From Acidobacteriota bacterium (lineage in GTDB: Bacteria; Acidobacteriota; Terriglobia; Terriglobales; Acidobacteriaceae), in the NCBI GenBank assembly GCA_003225595.1, contig QIAR01000619.1:1-5470 (forward strand): a stretch of 5,470 bases of DNA, read 5' to 3'. The notes beneath the pieces were generated by a model. That model ran no database searches, was not told the origin of the DNA, and was given only the letters and a program-made list of their open reading frames with translations. Shown piece after piece: positions 1 to 5,420 of this stretch (position 1 is its first letter; each line of letters opens with the position of its first letter). The position numbers were made by a program, and so were the translations under genes.

Positions 1-232
1 GTCCCTCCCTCGGACGGTTTGTCGGCTAAGCGGAAGCTATCCGGCTTCCACGGCGGGATTAGTCCTGTGAAGTCGGCCTCTCGCTAGCAATCGGTTTGAT
101 CACTGCTAGGGCGTTTGTTGGGACTAATTCGACAGACGAACCGATAACCTCCGCATTGCCCGTCACCCCGCCCGTAGATGCGCAGCAGGCACCCAACTTC
201 CCCATGGGCGCTAAGAGCGGCGGCGCCACTCC
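1..232. other. Non-coding stretch, no gene recognised
   Basis: I see no convincing gene here. The short open frames on both strands (for example a 62-codon plus frame from 96 and a 48-codon minus frame from 205) have no recognisable motif and no clear ribosome binding site. The only visible structure is an inverted repeat, GGAAGC at 32-37 and GCTTCC at 44-49 with a six-base loop. No T-run follows on the plus strand, so it is a weak terminator candidate at best. The stretch lies downstream of the alkyl-sulfatase-like remnant that ends at 233. Confidence 0.5.
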
Positions 233-721
233 TCACTTGGTCGCAGTCATCTGCGGCGTTTGTTCCCTGATCTTTCCAGAGTAGATGATGAATTTGAACG
301 GGTCGGTATTCTGGTGCTTCTCCATCAGTTTGAGGTATACAAGCCGTTTGGCATTTGCTACGGAGCTGCTGCGCTCGAACCTGTCTCCGGCCGATTCAAG
401 CAGAGAGGCTGCGAGCTCATACTTGCCATCCGCGGTCAAACGTTCCACTGTCTTGACCAGCTGTCTTTCCGACACGCTGAGGTAGTCGACCAAGAGTTCT
501 GCGTGGTCTGCGCGGGTGAGATGTTCGAGCCCTTGCAGGTCCGGCTGCCAATAGCCGACGTTCTGATCATAAAGACGGTCGATGACGTGTTCGCGCAGGA
601 TAAGGTATGGCTGATACACATCGGGCTGGTCGTTGAGCAGGCCTGGGGGAATCAGGTTTGCCTGATGTATCGCGCCACGCTCATCGCCTCGGCGCGTTGC
701 GGTCAGGACCTGTTCGCGCAA
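233..721 (-). pseudogene. C-terminal fragment of an alkyl-sulfatase-like (BDS1-type) metallo-hydrolase
   Basis: This minus-strand frame encodes about 162 residues ending in TGA at 235-233. The segment NLIPPGLLNDQP, then YLILREHVIDRLYDQNVGYW, then the helical LSVSERQLVKTVERL and a tail with DPFKFIIYSGKI look like the dimerisation and C-terminal part of alkyl sulfatase / BDS1-like proteins of the metallo-beta-lactamase fold. Family members are several hundred residues long. They carry an N-terminal zinc-binding HxHxDH hydrolase domain that cleaves sulfate esters, and none of that domain is present here. The apparent start is a TTG at 721-719 that reads as an internal Leu (LREQVLTATRRGD) rather than a true initiator. 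An in-frame TAG lies 18 bases upstream (742-740), so the frame cannot continue. The residues present are uninterrupted and look well conserved, which suggests a recent break or a chimeric join. Without the metal site it should have no hydrolase activity. The family call is from motif memory and is moderately sure; its being a C-terminal fragment is surer. Confidence 0.62.
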
Positions 722-742
722 CTTCGGCCTCGCCCGTGCCTA
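711..742. other. Head-to-head breakpoint between two 5'-truncated genes
   Basis: Protein similarity to the alkyl-sulfatase-like family runs on the minus strand up to about 721. Similarity to the TPR tail begins on the plus strand at about 720-723. Both reading frames point away from this point and both lack their N-terminal halves. No insertion sequence end, target duplication or long inverted repeat is visible at the join. It could be a deletion or inversion endpoint, illegitimate recombination, or an assembly chimera. The exact base cannot be fixed without the parent sequences. Confidence 0.6.
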
Positions 743-869
743 CGCTCTCCAAGGCGACACCACGAAAGCCCGCGCCGCCTATCAAGGCTTTCTTACCCTC
801 TGGAAAGATGCCGATCCCGACATCCCCATCCTGAAAGACGCCAAGTCAGAGTACGCAAAGTTGCAGTAA
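723..869 (+). pseudogene. C-terminal remnant of a TPR protein (kinase- or regulator-type)
   Basis: This frame has no start codon of its own. It reads FGLARAYALQGDTTKARAAY, then QGFLTLWKDADPDIPILKDA, then KSEYAKLQ and stops at TAA 867-869. The first part is a TPR helix pair (LARAYALQGD, KARAAYQGFL). The tail with WKDADPDIPIL is one I recall from the C-termini of large acidobacterial Ser/Thr kinases and winged-helix regulators that end in TPRs. Those proteins run to several hundred residues, so more than nine tenths of the gene is missing. Upstream in this frame the codons stop resembling the family at about 720, and a TGA lies at 663-665. It is a remnant with no likely product. Whether the parent was a kinase or a regulator cannot be told from the tail alone. 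Confidence 0.6.
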
Positions 870-896
870 CTTCGCTTGTCCGATACTTTAGTCCTC

Positions 897-1163
897 ATGC
901 GCGAAGATCGTCGCGATCCGAAAGACCAATGCGAAGTAGTGGAAGCAAGGCACTCCGAAGATTCAATTGGCTACCCTTGCGAAAGAACTGCCAAGCAGGA
1001 ATGTGACGATTGCGGAACCGCGATATGTGACCTGCACGCGGAGCTTTGCGCGCTCTGCCGCAAGGTCTTCTGCACATCGTGCTTGTTCCAGCACCTGAAG
1101 GAGCCGCACGCCAGACCAGCCGTTCCGATCCTCGACGAGAGGATTCACAAGCGCTCTGCCTGA
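897..1163 (+). CDS. Small Cys/His-rich zinc-binding protein (B-box/RING-like)
   Basis: This predicted 88-residue protein is dense in metal ligands. Counting from the ATG at 897, they are C28, C36, C39, C44, H47, C51, C54, C59, C62, H66 and H71. The spacing C-x7-C-x2-C-x4-C-x2-H-x3-C-x2-C-x4-C-x2-C-x3-H-x4-H fits two zinc sites in a cross-braced fold like B-box or RING-type fingers. The visible core includes CDDCGTAICDLHAELC and CRKVFCTSC. Such domains usually mediate protein contacts; no enzyme motif, signal peptide or membrane segment is seen. An in-frame TTG at 876 would add seven residues. I prefer the ATG because MREDRRDPKD is a plausible start, though neither has a good ribosome binding site. 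It begins 27 bases after the TPR remnant stop, so its original promoter may have been lost or lie inside that remnant. The fold is well supported; the function is unknown. Confidence 0.72.
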   Translation: MREDRRDPKDQCEVVEARHSEDSIGYPCERTAKQECDDCGTAICDLHAELCALCRKVFCTSCLFQHLKEPHARPAVPILDERIHKRSA

Positions 1164-1257
1164 TTCACCATGCCAGTTCGTATCCGCCTGAAGAGCCATC
1201 GAGGACGGGTGTGTTGCACACGGTCTGCGAAATCTGGCCTGTGAGAAACTAGGGTCC

Positions 1258-1353
1258 ATGCAGCCTCAGTCGAAACTCGAACACGATAGTAATGATGTTC
1301 CGGTGGCTGGATCATGCTCTGAATGTGACGAACAGATGCCTAATAGCCTGTAA
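1258..1353 (+). CDS. Doubtful 31-residue ORF with a CxxC knuckle
   Basis: The ATG at 1258 opens a frame reading MQPQSKLEHDSNDVPVAGSC then SECDEQMPNSL, ending at TAA 1351-1353. It holds a single zinc-knuckle-like CSEC near its end. A weak purine stretch (AGGG at 1251-1254) lies just before the start. The N-terminal half looks protein-like and soluble. A lone CxxC right before the stop suggests the 5' end of a longer zinc-ribbon protein whose rest has been lost. The stop falls only three bases before the tandem repeat, so repeat insertion may have removed the remainder. It may equally be a chance frame. It lies 94 bases after the zinc-finger gene on the same strand. Confidence 0.25.
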   Translation: MQPQSKLEHDSNDVPVAGSCSECDEQMPNSL

Positions 1354-1356
1354 CAA

Positions 1357-1462
1357 AATGGTCATGGGCGGCTGCCCACCGCGAAGGGATGAAAGTGGAC
1401 TTTCTAGGTAATGGTCATGGGCGGCTGCCCACCCGCGAAGGGATGAAAGTGGACTTTCTAGG
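1357..1462. repeat. Two tandem copies of a 53-bp palindromic repeat (REP-like)
   Basis: Copy one is 1357-1408 (52 bases) and copy two is 1410-1462 (53 bases). They match except for one base missing in a C-run of copy one (GCCCACCGCG against GCCCACCCGCG). Each copy starts AATGGTCATGG and ends ACTTTCTAGG. Each carries two short inverted repeats. The first is TGGGC-ggct-GCCCA, at 1365-1378 and 1418-1431. The second is GAAAGT-gg-ACTTTC, at 1391-1404 and 1445-1458. The position between converging genes and the paired palindromes resemble REP/BIME-type intergenic repeats. That similarity is structural only; no REP-associated transposase is in the window. There are too few copies and no spacers for a CRISPR array. 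The near identity implies a recent duplication or ongoing conversion. Confidence 0.85.
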
Positions 1463-1583
1463 CAAACCTCGTCTCTTGGCAAACGAGAACTCATTTCTTC
1501 AGATGTGACGTCCAGTTCAGGATGATGTCCAAGGATTGAGAGTAGCTTGCGAGACCTGCACTGTGCCGAAATTACGGGGCTTC

Positions 1584-1601
1584 GTCGCGGGTGTAGGCGA
1601 C
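1584..1601 (-). terminator. Weak hairpin downstream of the regulator
   Basis: GTCGC at 1584-1588 can pair with GCGAC at 1597-1601 across an eight-base loop. It lies 18 bases past the regulator stop on the minus strand. The stem is short and there is no T-run after it, so intrinsic termination is doubtful. It is noted because no better terminator is visible for this gene. Confidence 0.2.
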
Positions 1602-1618
1602 AGATGTCCAAGCTGGGA

Positions 1619-2325
1619 TCACTTCGGCAGACCTACGCGACGCATCAAATCCTGGTATCTGGTGTCTGACCTGAGACTGTCGAACATTGGCCAGACTTTC
1701 GAAAAAACCAGGTCGTGCTCTCGCCTTTTGTAACACCTCTCCAGCCAGGTTAAAGCCTTCTCTTTATCCCCGAGATCGGGATAAATCATGGCGAACAGCC
1801 AGGGCGAAACATAAGTGCGCTTCGAAAGCTGCTGCAAGTCAGCGATAATTTTTTCGGCGCCGACCCGATCGCCGGAAAGCGCCATGTCATGTGCAATAAA
1901 GCTGACCCAGATCTTGTCATTCGAAGCCTCCATTGCCTTCCGCAGCTCCGAAACGGCTTCGGGAAACTGGTGCTTCTGTTCCAGCGCGAGGCCGAGATCG
2001 AGGTGTCCGCTCCAGTGGTTTGGATCCATCTCAATCCCCTGACGAGACTGGGCAATGGCCTCGTCGTAGCGGCGAGCCCAATAGTATCCGGTCGCCAGGG
2101 CCCAAATGGGTCGTCGCGAGAGAGGGTCAATCTCCAGATTTCGCCTCCGTTCGGCAATCGATTCATCAGATCGCCCCATGGCGATCAGATAGTCAGCGTA
2201 ATCCGCTCGAGCATTAAGGGAATTAGGGTTAAGCTCAAGAGCGCGGCGAAACTCCCGCTCGGCGGCGGGGAAGTCCCAATCGTAGAGAAATTTCACGTTG
2301 GCTAACGCTTGGTGCGCTTCGTTTG
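1619..2325 (-). CDS. TPR C-terminal half of the frameshifted winged-helix regulator
   Basis: This is the downstream part of the regulator whose upstream part occupies 3498-2302, read in a different frame. Recognisable coding begins at about 2325 with NEAHQALANVKFLYDWDF and ends at TGA 1621-1619. A GTG at 2296-2294 gives a 225-residue open frame, but that Val is an internal residue of the family sequence. The segment is a run of TPR helix pairs: AEREFRRALELNPNSLNARA, DESIAERRRNLEIDPLSRRP, YDEAIAQSRQGIEMDPNHW and FPEAVSELRKAMEASNDKIW. It closes with WPMFDSLRSDTRYQDLMRRV, a tail I recall from CadC-like TPR regulators. TPRs bind protein partners, and in this architecture they would lie outside the cytoplasmic membrane. 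Without the upstream half it has no DNA-binding domain, so a separate functional product is unlikely. Confidence 0.75.
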
Positions 2326-3498
2326 TAGCGCTCGCAATGTCGCCTTCCTCGCGGTTGGAAAAGCCTGCTCTGGCGGCATTCTGACCATGTGTCCAAGCTC
2401 GATGTAGCTCTCCGCCAATCCGGCGTAAGCTGGTGCGTTCGCAGTATCCTTCGCAATGGCCTGGTTGAAATAGACGATGCTCCTCTCATACCCATCAATA
2501 GCGCCAGTCTGAACGACATAGTGGCCCCGCAGGTAATCTTCATAAGCGCCCGGATTCACGATATGCGCGGTTTTCAGCAGGGTCTGCTCCCGTGGCGTCA
2601 GCTCTAAACGGATCTGCTCGGCGATAGCGCTGGCGATCTGACGCTGCAGGGTCAACACATCGCGTGCGTTCCCCTCATAGCTTTGAGCCCATATGTGTCT
2701 GTCAGCGTGAGCTTGAATCAATTGCGCTGTGATCCGTACCTGGTTGCCGGAGCGCACCACCGTGCCCTCGACTACGGCATCCACGTTCAGCTCGCGGGCA
2801 ATCTGCGGCAGGGGTTTACGTCCGCCGCGTTTGTACTGCATCGCCGAAGTGCGTGAGATGACACGAAGCTCGCCGATCTGTCCGAGGTTGGTGATCAGCT
2901 CGTCAGTCATGCTGTCGGCAAAATAATCCTGACCTGGATCGCCGGAAAGATTTTCCAGCGGTAGGACCGCGAGGGAGTGAATGGCGGGTGTGTCGGAAGT
3001 GGCCGACCCACGGCTGCGCCAAGATATCTGCCATGCGGCGACCACGGCCAGGATTAGGAGTAGCAGGATACCTATAGCTTGCTTTGCGCGCAACCACTGC
3101 ATTGGCCTCACCGAGGCAGCTTGTTTTGCTCCGGTCGAAGTCTGAGGTTGGGAACTTGTCTCCCCCTCGGCCACCTCACTTACGGTCGCCGCAAATCGGT
3201 AACCGCGCTTGGGCACCGTTTCTATGTATTCCAGTCCGCCGTCGCACTGGCCCAGCACTTTTCGCAACAGGAAGATGTTCTTATTAAGGTTTCCTTCCTC
3301 CACAAAGGCATCGGGCCAGACCCGCTTCACGAGTTCGTCTTTGTCAACCAGATGTCCCGCGTTCTGGACGAGCAAAAACAACGTCTCGGTGACCTTGGGA
3401 GCCAGAGGAACCGGCCTGCCGTCACGCAGCAGTAATCGCTCCTCGGGGTCGAGGCGAAACGGACCAAACGCGTAGAAGTGCCTTGTTTCCCCGTTCAT
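2302..3498 (-). CDS. Membrane-anchored winged-helix regulator, N-terminal part (frameshifted)
   Basis: The ATG at 3498-3496 gives 398 residues before TAG at 2304-2302. Residues 8-104 are an OmpR/CadC-type winged-helix DNA-binding domain, with YAFGPFRLDPEERLLLRDG, then DKDELVKRVWPDAFVEEGNL, and the closing VPKRGYRF hairpin. A Pro/Ser/Gln-rich linker leads to one membrane helix at about 141-157 (IGILLLLILAVVAAW). Residues 174-275 (LAVLPLENLSGDPGQDYFAD, VISRTSAMQYK, VDAVVEGTV) form a TolB/FlgO-like domain, and TPRs begin at about 317. The layout suggests a one-component sensor with a cytoplasmic DNA-binding end and an outside sensory end. Family reading is good up to RKATLRAL (residue 391). It then runs into QTKRTKR and a stop, while the TPRs continue in another frame from about 2325. 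An upstream in-frame start at 3981 is rejected because it would overlap the HAF gene and adds unlikely sequence. No clear ribosome binding site precedes 3498. Three 11-bp-spaced repeats lie immediately upstream. Confidence 0.85.
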   Translation of the reverse strand: MNGETRHFYAFGPFRLDPEERLLLRDGRPVPLAPKVTETLFLLVQNAGHLVDKDELVKRVWPDAFVEEGNLNKNIFLLRKVLGQCDGGLEYIETVPKRGYRFAATVSEVAEGETSSQPQTSTGAKQAASVRPMQWLRAKQAIGILLLLILAVVAAWQISWRSRGSATSDTPAIHSLAVLPLENLSGDPGQDYFADSMTDELITNLGQIGELRVISRTSAMQYKRGGRKPLPQIARELNVDAVVEGTVVRSGNQVRITAQLIQAHADRHIWAQSYEGNARDVLTLQRQIASAIAEQIRLELTPREQTLLKTAHIVNPGAYEDYLRGHYVVQTGAIDGYERSIVYFNQAIAKDTANAPAYAGLAESYIELGHMVRMPPEQAFPTARKATLRALQTKRTKR

Positions 3499-3506
3499 AG
3501 GTGAAG

Positions 3507-3537
3507 CAAGAAATTTGCCAGAATTTTTCCAGAATTT
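3507..3537 (-). promoter_or_regulatory. Candidate operator: three 11-bp-phased direct repeats
   Basis: Read on the minus strand, AAATTCTGG occurs at 3537-3529 and again at 3526-3518. A degenerate third copy, AATTTCTTG (7 of 9 matches), lies at 3515-3507, so the starts are spaced exactly 11 bp. The array ends eight bases before the regulator ATG and is AT-rich in a GC-rich setting. OmpR/PhoB-type winged helices, the DNA-binding class encoded by this gene, are known to bind direct repeats about one helical turn apart; the Pho box has an 11-bp period. Autoregulation by the neighbouring gene product, possibly also acting on the divergent HAF gene, is an inference. The closeness to the start codon suggests repression or a leaderless or very short leader. 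Confidence 0.5.
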
Positions 3538-3540
3538 CGG

Positions 3541-3745
3541 AAGGACTTCTAAACCGCAGCGGGGGTACGGTGCGGCGCACGAGGAGCCTGGAGCGGCGGT
3601 CCAGAAAGCCGTCCGGCGGCACGTTGTAGTGCAGGCTGCCGCTCCATGCAACGAGAAACAAGTGGCGGCTGCGCAAGCAGGCTGGGTTGCTTGCCTGAGG
3701 TGCCCGGCTACTGATTGGTCAGGCCCCTCGAAACTAAACCTCGGA
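3541..3745. other. Divergent intergenic region
   Basis: This region separates the regulator (minus) and the HAF gene (plus) and must hold the promoter of the latter. I cannot name convincing -35 and -10 boxes. An inverted repeat GCAAGCA (3673-3679) with TGCTTGC (3688-3694) across eight bases lies about 65 bases before the HAF start and could be a protein site or leader hairpin. Open frames crossing the region on both strands are Arg/Ala/Pro-rich, show no family motif, and are taken as chance. Confidence 0.4.
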
Positions 3746-3746
3746 A

Positions 3747-3754
3747 GGTGAGGA
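3747..3754 (+). promoter_or_regulatory. Ribosome binding site of the HAF gene
   Basis: GGTGAGGA lies three bases before the ATG at 3758, with the core GAGG at 3750-3753. It is a good Shine-Dalgarno match and fixes the start, which also places the signal peptide at the very N-terminus. Confidence 0.7.
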
Positions 3755-3757
3755 ATT

Positions 3758-4609
3758 ATGAAATCCAGAACATTGATGTGTGTTACCGCGATGACCCTAT
3801 TCGCCGCGCTGGCGCTGCCGGTTCCACTGGCCGCGCAGCACACTCGGTACAAGCTAATCGACTTGGGCACATTTGGCGGTCCCTCAAGTGGCTTTGTCGG
3901 TGTAGGGACACACCCACTGAACAATCGGGGCGTCGCTACCGGCGGTGCGGATACGGCCACACCCGACCCCTTCGCCCCCAACTGCTTCGGAGACTGCTTC
4001 GTTCAGCACACGTTCCGATGGCAGAACGGCGTGCTGACAGACCTTGGCGCACTTCCCGGCGTCAACAGCGGCGGCGGTCCCAACGACATCAATGCGAACG
4101 GAGTGATCACTGGAATCTCTACAAACGGGGGACCAGTCGATCCCATAACTGGCGTCCCGGAGTTTAACGCCGTGGTTTGGAAGGATGGTCAGATCATTAA
4201 AATCGACACTTTCGGAGGCAATTTCAGCTATGCGAACGCCATCAATGATCGTGACCAGGTAGCGGGATTCGCTTTGAATGCGACTCCTGACTCGTCTGGC
4301 TTCGCCGATTTATGCATGAACCCGCCTTTTGGACAACAGGCGCGGGCTTTCATTTGGGAGAATGGGGTTACTAAAAAGCTGGGCACGTTAGGCGGACCCG
4401 ACAGCTGTGCCCTATGGATAAACCAGAAGGGGCAGGCTGCAGGGCATTCGTTCACAAACTCTACGCCGAATGCTACCACCGGGATTCCAACCGTTGATCC
4501 GTTCCTTTGGGATCACGGCACAATGCTCGACCTTGGCACCTTGGAGGCACATTCGACATTGCAACTTGGCTTAACAGCCGAGGCCAGGTCGTCGGCCAAT
4601 CGAGTCTAG
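3758..4609 (+). CDS. Secreted HAF-repeat protein, N-terminal part (frameshifted)
   Basis: The protein starts with a clear signal peptide: MKSRT, a hydrophobic core of about LMCVTAMTLFAALALPVPLA, and likely cleavage near AAQ at residues 25-27. The mature part begins YKLIDLGTFGG, the hallmark of HAF-family extracellular repeat proteins. Beta-rich blocks of the form F.W..G....LGTLGG..S.A..IN..GQ..G follow. They include FRWQNGVLTDLGALPG (from about residue 86), VVWKDGQIIKIDTFGG, FIWENGVTKKLGTLGG and FLWDHGTMLDLGTL. Family reading is good to residue 262. The frame then turns to EAHSTLQLGLTAEARSSANR and stops at TAG 4607-4609, while the expected continuation GGTFDIATWLNSRGQVVG lies in another frame from 4543. 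One extra G at 4543-4544 would join them. The role of HAF proteins is not established. They are predicted beta-propeller-like secreted or surface proteins. The gene is divergent from the winged-helix regulator. Confidence 0.85.
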   Translation: MKSRTLMCVTAMTLFAALALPVPLAAQHTRYKLIDLGTFGGPSSGFVGVGTHPLNNRGVATGGADTATPDPFAPNCFGDCFVQHTFRWQNGVLTDLGALPGVNSGGGPNDINANGVITGISTNGGPVDPITGVPEFNAVVWKDGQIIKIDTFGGNFSYANAINDRDQVAGFALNATPDSSGFADLCMNPPFGQQARAFIWENGVTKKLGTLGGPDSCALWINQKGQAAGHSFTNSTPNATTGIPTVDPFLWDHGTMLDLGTLEAHSTLQLGLTAEARSSANRV

Positions 4610-5235
4610 CAGGAGACTTCCTGTTCCACCCCTTCCTTTGGGACCACGGAGTGCTCACGGACCTGGGCACCTTGGGAGGGGATATCGGAGAAGCGATCCG
4701 GGCAAACGATGCTGGAGAGGTGGTGGGCGATGCCGATTTGCCGGGCAGCGAGAACCACCACGCGTTTCTCTGGCGTAACGGAGTCATGAAGGACCTAGGT
4801 ACGCTTGGAAGCACAAGTTTCGCCCTAGCTATTAATTCAAAGGGCCAGGTCGTGGGCCGTTCGCGGATAGGTCCCGTAACAGAACCGCTTCAGCACGCGT
4901 TTCTATGGGAGCACGGTGGACCTATGATCGACCTGAACACTTTTGTTCCGCTCGGCTTAGACCTGACATTAACAGAGGCGACGTTCATCAATGACCGGGG
5001 AGAGATCAGCGTCCAAGGGTTTCTCCCGAACGGGGACACTCGTGCTGTCTTGCTGGTCCCGTGCGGGGGAGGCGAAGAGGGCTGCCAGATTGCCACTGAG
5101 GGCGCAACTGCCGTGACCCAGAACAATCTCGTACCACAACGTCGTCGGACGCCCAGCGGGATCATGGCGGCATGGCGTGCGCGAATGGCCCAGCGGTATC
5201 ACATCCACGGCCTCAAAAGCTCACCACGGGATTAG
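4507..5235 (+). CDS. Secreted HAF-repeat protein, C-terminal part (frameshifted)
   Basis: This is the continuation of the HAF gene that starts at 3758. The genuine coding part begins at 4543 (GGTFDIATWLNSRGQVVGQS). The 12 codons from the nominal ATG at 4507 overlap the upstream part out of frame and are not family-like. Further blocks follow: FLWDHGVLTDLGTLGG, FLWRNGVMKDLGTLG and FLWEHGGPMIDLNTFV, each with a following ND.GEVVG or N.KGQVVG turn. After INDRGEISVQGFLPNGDTRA comes the usual closing strand VLLVPC and a Cys-containing GGGEEGCQ. A basic tail with RARMAQRYHIHG ends at TAG... more exactly at the stop codon closing at 5235. Joined across the lesion the two parts give 262 + 230 = 492 residues, a full-length single-module HAF protein. 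On its own this half lacks a signal peptide and would not be exported. Confidence 0.82.
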   Translation: MGSRHNARPWHLGGTFDIATWLNSRGQVVGQSSLAGDFLFHPFLWDHGVLTDLGTLGGDIGEAIRANDAGEVVGDADLPGSENHHAFLWRNGVMKDLGTLGSTSFALAINSKGQVVGRSRIGPVTEPLQHAFLWEHGGPMIDLNTFVPLGLDLTLTEATFINDRGEISVQGFLPNGDTRAVLLVPCGGGEEGCQIATEGATAVTQNNLVPQRRRTPSGIMAAWRARMAQRYHIHGLKSSPRD

Positions 5236-5360
5236 TTGCTGCGGATACCTGAATCGTGCCGGAGGCCGCACTCGTCGTCGCTCGAGCGGGTGCGCGCTCA
5301 AATACGTCAGCATTATCGGATACCAGGGCTGAGGAACCGAAATAGTAGCAACACGGAGTT

Positions 5361-5390
5361 GTGCGGACAGCCGCTTTGCGCTGCCCGCAC
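5361..5390 (+). terminator. Long hairpin, possible terminator or leader structure
   Basis: GTGCGG (5361-5366) pairs with CCGCAC (5385-5390). Inside it, CAGC (5368-5371) pairs with GCTG (5379/5380-5383), separated from the outer stem by a single mismatched pair, with a short loop around TTT. It is the strongest inverted repeat after the HAF gene. It is 126 bases past that gene's stop and only about 35 bases before the next start. No T-run follows, so a leader structure for the next gene, or a protein site, is as likely as an intrinsic terminator. Confidence 0.35.
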
Positions 5391-5415
5391 TCTTGCCGTG
5401 CAAGTTTGCCCTAAC

Positions 5416-5420
5416 GAGGA
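5416..5420 (+). promoter_or_regulatory. Ribosome binding site of the last gene
   Basis: GAGGA lies four bases before the ATG at 5425. Spacing and sequence suit translation initiation and support the partial gene that follows. Confidence 0.5.

Larger units (their letters stand above)
1164..1618. other. Convergent intergenic region with a tandem repeat
   Basis: This 455-base gap separates the 3' end of the zinc-finger gene (plus) from the 3' end of the regulator (minus). It holds a doubtful small ORF (1258-1353), the 53-bp tandem repeat (1357-1462) and a weak hairpin (1584-1601). A 99-codon minus-strand open frame across the repeat is not credible, because it encodes the same LESPLSSLRG peptide twice, purely as a read-through of the DNA repeat. 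Nothing else is recognised. Confidence 0.6.

Noticed and set aside
32..49. GGAAGC/GCTTCC hairpin as an intrinsic terminator
   Set aside because: Six-base stem with no T-run on either side, and more than 180 bases from the nearest gene end.
260..1006. A 248-codon plus-strand open frame
   Set aside because: It lies antisense to the well-recognised alkyl-sulfatase-like remnant and runs across the junction into the TPR tail and zinc-finger gene in the wrong frame. It has no family motif and is rich in Arg and Leu as expected for a shadow frame.
1357..1462. Possible CRISPR array
   Set aside because: There are only two copies, separated by a single base, with no unique spacers and no cas genes nearby.
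1312..1611. A 99-codon minus-strand open frame over the tandem repeat
   Set aside because: Its only feature is a duplicated LESPLSSLRG peptide produced by the DNA repeat. The one-base difference between copies changes the frame, and there is no start signal or family resemblance.
2302..2330. Programmed ribosomal frameshift in the regulator
   Set aside because: No slippery heptamer with a downstream structure is evident, and residues appear to be missing at the site. A mutation or a sequence error is simpler.
3422..3676. An 84-codon minus-strand frame (and a 78-codon plus frame at 3515-3751) in the divergent gap
   Set aside because: No motif, no ribosome binding site, biased basic composition, and overlap with the regulator start or the expected promoter region.
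3499..3981. N-terminal extension of the regulator to a start at 3981
   Set aside because: The added 161 residues are Pro/Ala/Cys-rich with no domain. They would overlap the HAF signal peptide region antisense, whereas the winged-helix domain begins naturally a few residues after the ATG at 3498.
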